Shown here one piece after another: positions 58,321 through 64,000 of a DNA stretch of 64,000 bases. The notes beneath the pieces were generated by a model. The model was not told the DNA's origin and did no database searches. It saw only the letters and a list, made by a program, of their open reading frames with translations. Origin of the DNA: Suilimivivens sp964614185 (GTDB taxonomy: Bacteria; Bacillota; Clostridia; Lachnospirales; Lachnospiraceae); NCBI GenBank assembly GCA_964614185.1, contig CAZTKJ010000009.1:1-64000 (forward strand). Reading direction: 5' to 3'. A program made the position numbers and the translations under genes. Position 1 is the stretch's first letter. Each line of letters opens with the position of its first letter.

Positions 58321-59937
58321 TTAATCTACCAGCCACAGGTTTTCAATATTGGCAATATCTTCTTTATGTATCCACCCTCTTTTTATTTCGCCTGATGTTA
58401 AAACTTCTGCATAAACCATGGTTTCTTTTCCGTCGGTTTTAATAAACCGAAGGATTCTGCTGTTTTCTTTTGGAATTTTAACTCTTCCTACCTCATACAG
58501 GTAAATATCCTTCCTTAAAGTGTAAGGATTGTCTTCTCTGCTGTTACACCATGGATTGTAAAGTTCATAATAATCTTTTTCCACTTCTACGATCTGACCG
58601 CTCTCTTTATCCAGTTTCCATTCTCCTTCTACCCATGTGGTATCAGCTGTTCCTACTCTCTTTTCACTCCTGATGACTCCGTTCCCCATAAGCAGAGTTT
58701 TGTGAGTTGCTTTGTAAAAGAAGAAGTCCTTTGTCTTGCTATTCCAGTCGAATCTATATTCTGCATGCAGATCATATCTGCTATCAGCCTTCCTGCTGTT
58801 AGCAAGTCCTTCTATTCTTCCGATTTCCTGAAGTTCTTTTCCATTAAAATCAAAGAATGTAGTTGTATAATCAGAACTTGGTCCCATGGCATATACTGCC
58901 AGCTCATATTTACCGTCATCTGCATCGATATCTACAAGTCCGATATATCCTTCTATAATATTTTCATCAATGAAGAACTGATTTTTCTTTCCATTGATCA
59001 TAATTGTAATATTGCAGTCTTTTACTCCTTTTTCAGGAAAAAGAACTTCTTCTGTCACTCCATCCCCATTCAGATCTACCTGTTTTGTTTCACCGGCAGC
59101 AACCAGCGCCAGATAATTATTAGCGTCTATAGGATAAAGAAATGCTTCCTTCCGCTTAGAAGCTGCTTCTTTGTCTTTAACGGCATCTTCTAAATCAGAT
59201 AATACACTAAAGGGTATTTCCACCCATAGATCCCCGCATACATAAGGAGCAATTTCATATGTATTAAAGACAAAGATTATCTTATCTTCTCTTATGAAAA
59301 AATTAGGATCATTATTTACGATACTTTCTACAGTTTCTCTGTAGTCGCTGAATAAGTATCCGTTCCCACCTTTAGCCTTTTCCACATTTTCTTCTGCTGA
59401 CAACTGCTCAATAAGATACTGGGCAAGCAGGCTTCTGTCCTGCTCGCCTAAGAAGTCCTCAAGATTCATCTCTTCACCGGTTCTGCCGTCTAACACAATT
59501 CCGGTAAGGCGAATATCGCTATGGGGTCCTCCCATATAAACATCTGTATATTTCCTGATACTGATATAGGTATCATCCATCCTCTCTATCTGGTATTGTG
59601 CCCGATATTCAAAGGGATCCCACTTAATAGTATCTTTACTCTTTTTTTCTACCAGAAAATCTCTGTAAGATTCATCTGCGAGCCAGTAAAGGGCCTGGCT
59701 GTACTGGGTAAAGGCGGCCTGCTCTCTTTGGGCAAAATCCTTAACATTTTTTTCTGCATTCTTATCTGCAATGACAATTTCCGGCATGGAAAATTCATAA
59801 TTTTCCACAGTTTCCTTTCCGTAGACAGAATCTGTCCTTATCCCGCTCTCTGTGTGCCCGTCCACTTTTATCTGGGGGTTCTCAAGAGCTAAGGCGCCTG
59901 CCGTTATAATCATAAATGCATAAAGGATTCCTTTCAT
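58321..59937 (-). CDS. Secreted DUF4163/DUF3298 protein
   Basis: 538 residues from ATG 59937. Signal peptide (GILYAFMIITAGALALENPQ). The first domain contains SIRKYTDVYMGGPHSDIRLT and GRTGEEMNLEDF, then ... FFIREDKIIFVFNTYEIAPY, the DUF4163-DUF3298 pair that occurs in secreted, often sigma-regulator-linked proteins. The second half has a beta-propeller-like part (VDLNGDGVTEEVLF) and an SH3-like end. Unknown function, envelope location. Confidence 0.78.
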   Translation of the reverse strand: MKGILYAFMIITAGALALENPQIKVDGHTESGIRTDSVYGKETVENYEFSMPEIVIADKNAEKNVKDFAQREQAAFTQYSQALYWLADESYRDFLVEKKSKDTIKWDPFEYRAQYQIERMDDTYISIRKYTDVYMGGPHSDIRLTGIVLDGRTGEEMNLEDFLGEQDRSLLAQYLIEQLSAEENVEKAKGGNGYLFSDYRETVESIVNNDPNFFIREDKIIFVFNTYEIAPYVCGDLWVEIPFSVLSDLEDAVKDKEAASKRKEAFLYPIDANNYLALVAAGETKQVDLNGDGVTEEVLFPEKGVKDCNITIMINGKKNQFFIDENIIEGYIGLVDIDADDGKYELAVYAMGPSSDYTTTFFDFNGKELQEIGRIEGLANSRKADSRYDLHAEYRFDWNSKTKDFFFYKATHKTLLMGNGVIRSEKRVGTADTTWVEGEWKLDKESGQIVEVEKDYYELYNPWCNSREDNPYTLRKDIYLYEVGRVKIPKENSRILRFIKTDGKETMVYAEVLTSGEIKRGWIHKEDIANIENLWLVD

Positions 59938-59973
59938 CACATACCGCCTTTCCGCTGTGCCAGCACATAACTT

Positions 59974-60972
59974 TTACCAGTCTTTTTCCAGTTTCATATC
60001 CCAATCAAGAGTATAAGGGCCATCCTTTTTTTCAAGAAGCATCTCATAATAACGGTAGCGCTCCATGGTGGGAGAATCATCTGTTATCATCAGGTCGCCC
60101 TGCCAGAATTGATATCCCAGCATATAGGAACTTACCATTTCCTCCCAAGAAGAATACATATGCTGCAAAATCAGTGAATTTTCCAAGGAACCGTCCATGG
60201 CTTCCTCATAAGTCAGGTAACCGCAGAAATAGCAATCCGCATACAGCTGGTTTACCCTGCACAAATCCCATGCTGCAATATAATCTGCATCCATTCCTCC
60301 CTGATGTATATAATACGCTATAATATACCGAAGGGGATTCCCATCTGTGTGGCTTTCCAAAAATGTTTCAAATTCTTTAGCAAATTCCACTTCACCTAAA
60401 TCCAGCATTCCCAGTTCTTCCAGTTCTTCCATACATTTACGGCAGCTTTCTCTGTGTCCCTTTTCTTTCAGCCGGTCTATGGTTTCCAGTGCCTGCTCTC
60501 TGTTATAGATACTCCAGCTGCTGCCCAGCAGATACTTCTGTATGTCCTGATTGTCTTCTGTCATCTCCAGTCCGCTTATAAGCCTCCAGTTCCATCCGTT
60601 GCTGTAAGTAAGGGGCGCATAAGTAGCGTTGAACCACAAAATAGTATCAGACAATTCCTCTGCTTCTGCCGCCTTTTTTCCATCCCCCGTTCCACCCATA
60701 AGCTGTGCCATGGTGACCGGTGCTTCCGATTCCTGAGAACTCTGTTCTTCTTCCTCGGACTGCAACTCTTCTTCTATAGGTTCTTCCGGTTCTTCAGATG
60801 TTTCTTCTATACTTTCCTGCTCTTCTTCTGCTGTCTGCTCTGCTTCATTTTCAGCCACGATTTCCTCTTCTTTTACTTCAGCTTCAGGCTTTCCACAGGC
60901 TGATACAAGACAAATAACGGAAACCATCAGCAGCAGACAGAATTTTCGTATATCTTTATTGATGGTTTTCAT
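59974..60972 (-). CDS. DUF1266-type lipoprotein
   Basis: 332 residues from ATG 60972 (GGAG 7 nt before), overlapping the preceding gene by 17 nt. Lipobox SVICLVSACGKPE. A strongly acidic Glu/Ser linker (residues 35-95). The domain has ILWFNATYAPLTYSNGWNWR and MYSSWEEMVSSYMLGYQFWQ, which is the DUF1266 core. Cell-surface protein of unknown function in the envelope cluster. Confidence 0.78.
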   Translation of the reverse strand: MKTINKDIRKFCLLLMVSVICLVSACGKPEAEVKEEEIVAENEAEQTAEEEQESIEETSEEPEEPIEEELQSEEEEQSSQESEAPVTMAQLMGGTGDGKKAAEAEELSDTILWFNATYAPLTYSNGWNWRLISGLEMTEDNQDIQKYLLGSSWSIYNREQALETIDRLKEKGHRESCRKCMEELEELGMLDLGEVEFAKEFETFLESHTDGNPLRYIIAYYIHQGGMDADYIAAWDLCRVNQLYADCYFCGYLTYEEAMDGSLENSLILQHMYSSWEEMVSSYMLGYQFWQGDLMITDDSPTMERYRYYEMLLEKKDGPYTLDWDMKLEKDW

Positions 60973-62758
60973 AATAGTACTCCGACAAATCAATTTCATA
61001 AGCAGTCTCCAATTCTTTTATAACAGTATTCGTTGAATCATCATATTCGCTGTCAGTAAAGGTAATCTCATAGATCAAGGCAAAGTCATCATTAATTCTG
61101 ATATTACACATCACATCTGTCTTAGGAACAAATTCTTCTGTTAAATGATCCTTTTCTTCATAGGTGATCACAACGTAATAAGCTTCTTCAAAAGCATCCA
61201 TGGGGATCATCTCGCTCTTCCAGACGTTGCGTGTTCTTTCCTCATCCTCAACATAGCTTTTGTACCGTATATCTGAATTAAGTTTCATACTGGCCATAAG
61301 ATTCTGCTGCAACAGTATATCTATATAGGCCCGTACCCTTACACCATGCATATTCGCTCCTGCATGATTTTCCCGGACAGAACTGGAACGGCCCATGGGA
61401 ACCATTACCTGGCACTGTGCCTCTTTTCCGCTTGCTTCTGCAGAGATCGTGGTCATTCCCATATAATGATAGCCGTCTACTTTCTCTAATGCCGGTTCTC
61501 CTTCTTCAGGCTCATACTTGTCCTGTTCCTCCATAAGTCGCTTCTGGTTATTTTCTTCAAAATCTCCGCTTGCCTTTATCTGGTCAAGTGAAATACCATA
61601 ACAGCCCGCCAGTTCATCTATCATCAAATAAGTTTCTTCTTCCACGCCGTTCTCACTTACTTCCAGCTGCCAGATCACGCCTACTCCTGCAGCCGCCTTT
61701 TGCAGATAAAATACTTCTTTAAATTCGTAAGGGGTACCGTAAAAGTCTTCTTTCATTGCTGTGGCAACCACATAACGGTCATCGCCTTTTGACTGGATTT
61801 CTCCTTTTTTTATATCACTGTAACCGGAACCTTCCTGTTCCCAGTCTTCCATTGTAAAATTTATAAATTCATCAAAAGAAAGATAAAGAAATGCATCGGA
61901 ACCCATCGGGTAAACCATTGCTGAATAATAGAATCCCGGGCCAAAATAAGAGACATAACCGTCCTCATTATCACTGCCTTTAAATCCATATATATCATAT
62001 GTGGCCTTATCCCCATAGTAATCTTCTATAGAAATCTTTTCAATATATGTAAGGTTTTTGATCTCTTCTTCGGAAAAAGCTTCTATTTCTTCTGCCGGCT
62101 GTGTCTCATCTGACTTGTCCGTTTCATTTTCTTCTGCCGTATTCACATCATCATCGCCGCTGGCTTTATATTTCAGTAAAGTGTTCAGCATTTCGTAAAT
62201 AATCAGAATGCTTTCTTGCTCTTCCTTTTGCTCTAACTCTCCTATTTCCTCCTGATCGGAAAATGTCAGCAAGGACAGGATGTTTAATGCTTCCTTCTTT
62301 AATTTGGAAGGCTCCTTCCCTGTAAATTCTCCGTAGCAGATAATCAGCTTATCTTCCTGCTTCTTACCGTAAACCAACATATCATAGGAATCCTCCTGTC
62401 CGGATAACGCATCTTCGTAATAGGCAATACGCTGTTTATCCCATTGATCTGTTATGCCTTTTTCCTCTATTTCTCCCTCCATGCTCATCAAAGACACTAT
62501 ATCATTATGAAATCTGTCCAGGATACTGCCATCATATTCAACAATCATTATAATGATTTCTGCTTCCTCTGCATATAAGTCGAATACAGGATAGGGCTCT
62601 GCCTCCTGATAACTCAGCTCCCAATTGCTGCCATAAGAGATTGCAATATGTCCGCCCTCATACTCTGTTTTTTGATTACAGCCTGTAAAAACTGCCATAA
62701 TCAGTATCATACAAACCATTAAAAGGATTTTTATTTTCCTTTCCGTTGTCTGTTTCAT
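60956..62758 (-). CDS. Large lipoprotein of unknown function
   Basis: 600 residues from ATG 62758, with AAAGGAGG 7 nt before it; the frame to 62941 is unsupported. Signal and lipobox MILIMAVFTGCNQK. Middle: acidic linker near 215-250 (SGDDDVNTAEENETDKSDET). Several beta-rich blocks, including GDDRYVVATAMKEDFYGTPY. Not recognised as a family; domain-like halves are separated by the linker. First member of the lipoprotein/DUF series. Confidence 0.72.
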   Translation of the reverse strand: MKQTTERKIKILLMVCMILIMAVFTGCNQKTEYEGGHIAISYGSNWELSYQEAEPYPVFDLYAEEAEIIIMIVEYDGSILDRFHNDIVSLMSMEGEIEEKGITDQWDKQRIAYYEDALSGQEDSYDMLVYGKKQEDKLIICYGEFTGKEPSKLKKEALNILSLLTFSDQEEIGELEQKEEQESILIIYEMLNTLLKYKASGDDDVNTAEENETDKSDETQPAEEIEAFSEEEIKNLTYIEKISIEDYYGDKATYDIYGFKGSDNEDGYVSYFGPGFYYSAMVYPMGSDAFLYLSFDEFINFTMEDWEQEGSGYSDIKKGEIQSKGDDRYVVATAMKEDFYGTPYEFKEVFYLQKAAAGVGVIWQLEVSENGVEEETYLMIDELAGCYGISLDQIKASGDFEENNQKRLMEEQDKYEPEEGEPALEKVDGYHYMGMTTISAEASGKEAQCQVMVPMGRSSSVRENHAGANMHGVRVRAYIDILLQQNLMASMKLNSDIRYKSYVEDEERTRNVWKSEMIPMDAFEEAYYVVITYEEKDHLTEEFVPKTDVMCNIRINDDFALIYEITFTDSEYDDSTNTVIKELETAYEIDLSEYYYENHQ

Positions 62759-62843
62759 GTACGTTCCTCCTTTAATTTCTGCCATGTCCGATAAATTCTT
62801 TCTATGTATGATACCCCTCACCCATTTCAAAGGTTGCATATTT

Positions 62844-63041
62844 TTATTCACATCCCGGGTCTTCAAGGTCATATAACTTTCCTGTGGCATAAGGACTTCC
62901 CACATCACATCTGCCGTGATGATAAGTCCTTCTGGCATCACCTTCCATCACTTCTTCTGAAGCTTCTATTTTCATACGGCTTACTCCGCTCTCTGACAAA
63001 CCATCAAGCATTTGAATTACTTCATCAATAGGATCCTTCAT
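62844..63041 (-). CDS. Small conserved-looking protein
   Basis: 65 residues, acidic first half (KDPIDEVIQMLDGLSESGVS) and a His/Arg/Cys second half (RRTYHHGRCDVGSPYATGKL). GAGGAG site before the ATG. Not recognised. Between YitT and the lipoprotein genes, in the same direction. Confidence 0.65.
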   Translation of the reverse strand: MKDPIDEVIQMLDGLSESGVSRMKIEASEEVMEGDARRTYHHGRCDVGSPYATGKLYDLEDPGCE

Positions 63042-63061
63042 TTTTCTTCTCCTCTTACTTC

Positions 63062-63922
63062 TTAATCTGCCGGTTTCTGATAAAAACGCCCTGAAAGCTG
63101 TCTCGTCTTTACTGCATTGATAAATGCTTTATCATCTGTATTCTTTATTGCACGAATGACCTTTTTGCTTTCCGCTCCTGAAACCACGGAATAAACCACA
63201 TCCCGCTCACAGTGTTCAAAGGAGCCTCTTCCTTCCAAAATGGTTGCTCCGTGATTACTTACCTTATAAATGACATCACATACTTCTTTAGGCTTATTTG
63301 TTACAACAAACAGTGTTTCCTGCTGATACTTCTTATACATAACATGAAGTACCTGGGTAGATACATACTGAAAAATAATGGAATACAACGCTTTATCCCA
63401 TCCAAACAAAACGCCTGCCAAAGCCAAAATGACAGCATTGATTCCCAACACAATATTAAAGGAATCCATTCCTTTTTTTTCAGAGAGGTAAATGGCAATA
63501 AAATCCGTTCCTCCGCTGGTAGCATCCACCATAAGGCAAAGGCTCACAGCCAGTCCGCTGATCATACCTCCAAAGACACTGATCAGTAACGTATCATAGG
63601 TAATCACATACCCGGGAATCACATCTGTCAGAATACTGGTAAGCACAATCATCAGACAGGAATATAAGGTGAATTTCTTCCCTATAAACCGGAATCCGAT
63701 ATAAATAGGAAAGGCATTTAGTAACAGATTTATAACGGTATAAGGAAGTGATATATGAAGAAAAACCTCTGCACTATGCTGTATCAAAATAGTCAGTCCC
63801 GTAGCTCCGCCCGGATACAATCCGCCGGTCCGTACAAAGGATTTAATATTTACAGCCATCATAACGGCAGCAATACATGTAACAATAATTCTTCTTCCAT
63901 CCTTTTTCCAATCAAATTTCAT
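63062..63922 (-). CDS. YitT family membrane protein
   Basis: 286 residues. Five or six hydrophobic spans in 1-200 (GLYPGGATGLTILIQHSAEV, LLLNAFPIYIGFRFIGKKFT) and the C-terminal DUF2179 part (TILEGRGSFEHCERDVVYSV). Family members are cytoplasmic membrane proteins of unknown transport function, common in Firmicutes. Its ATG overlaps the upstream stop (ATGA). Confidence 0.9.
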   Translation of the reverse strand: MKFDWKKDGRRIIVTCIAAVMMAVNIKSFVRTGGLYPGGATGLTILIQHSAEVFLHISLPYTVINLLLNAFPIYIGFRFIGKKFTLYSCLMIVLTSILTDVIPGYVITYDTLLISVFGGMISGLAVSLCLMVDATSGGTDFIAIYLSEKKGMDSFNIVLGINAVILALAGVLFGWDKALYSIIFQYVSTQVLHVMYKKYQQETLFVVTNKPKEVCDVIYKVSNHGATILEGRGSFEHCERDVVYSVVSGAESKKVIRAIKNTDDKAFINAVKTRQLSGRFYQKPAD

Positions 63923-64000
63923 TTTACAGCTATACTCCTTTTCCCATCTGTTCTTTTAGAATTTTCTTTTGTCATCTTATAAAGTTCCTCTGCAGCCAGT
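63919..64000 (-). CDS. Gene cut by the window edge, C-terminal 26 residues
   Basis: The frame LAAEELYKMTKENSKRTDGK continues to RSIAVK and a stop at 63921-63919 that overlaps the YitT start, so it is co-translated with it. Too short to identify. Confidence 0.55.
   Translation of the reverse strand, partial: LAAEELYKMTKENSKRTDGKRSIAVK

Overview
The window looks like a chromosomal piece of a strictly anaerobic, low-to-mid GC Firmicute, most likely a butyrate-forming Lachnospiraceae. This is inferred from the thl-crt-hbd cluster, strong GGAGG ribosome binding sites, long-form HPF and lipoprotein/DUF content, not from a marker gene. One prophage of about 37.6 kb sits in the middle.

Left host arm (1-7100): thlA, crt and hbd run leftward with a good promoter and a Rex-like site. 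A Cof-type HAD phosphatase runs rightward. The hflK-hflC pair runs leftward behind what reads as a yybP-ykoY (manganese) riboswitch with an overlapping terminator. The 5' part of an M23 peptidase gene follows.

Prophage (7101-44663): it is bounded by an 11-bp core, ATTGGTACGCC, inside the M23 coding sequence, and joining the flanks restores one frame of about 363 codons. From right to left it carries: a large serine integrase next to attR; a GIY-YIG (T5orf172/DUF4041) protein; a 48-aa gene with two LexA-type boxes; an XRE repressor and divergent small genes with matched operators; an Abi-alpha-like protein; an early leftward operon (cold-shock protein, HUH Rep, RNase H-like, HNH-like, possible AcrIIA9-like, DUF7666, PcfJ, ParB-HTH-like, HTH and LexA-like proteins, nuclease-like, RinA-like); a terminator and late promoter; then SPP1/HK97-type packaging, head, tail and lysis genes. 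Three uncharacterised genes, two of them for membrane proteins, lie next to attL. The rep leader has plasmid-style control elements: a leader peptide, a large hairpin, an intrinsic terminator and an opposing promoter-terminator pair that would make an antisense RNA. A perfect 16-bp palindrome occurs three times, only in the prophage.

Right host arm (44664-64000): the 3' part of the M23 gene, a GT2-GtrA protein, a large membrane protein, hpf, a 750-bp intergenic stretch with two DnaA boxes and a MITE-like inverted repeat, an NlpC/P60 hydrolase, trxB, an SDR reductase, metF, a HExxH lipoprotein, a radical SAM protein, and a long leftward cluster of envelope proteins (C39 peptidase, DUF4153, DUF3298, DUF1266, lipoprotein, YitT). 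There is one 100-N assembly gap in a tandem-repeat gene of the prophage.
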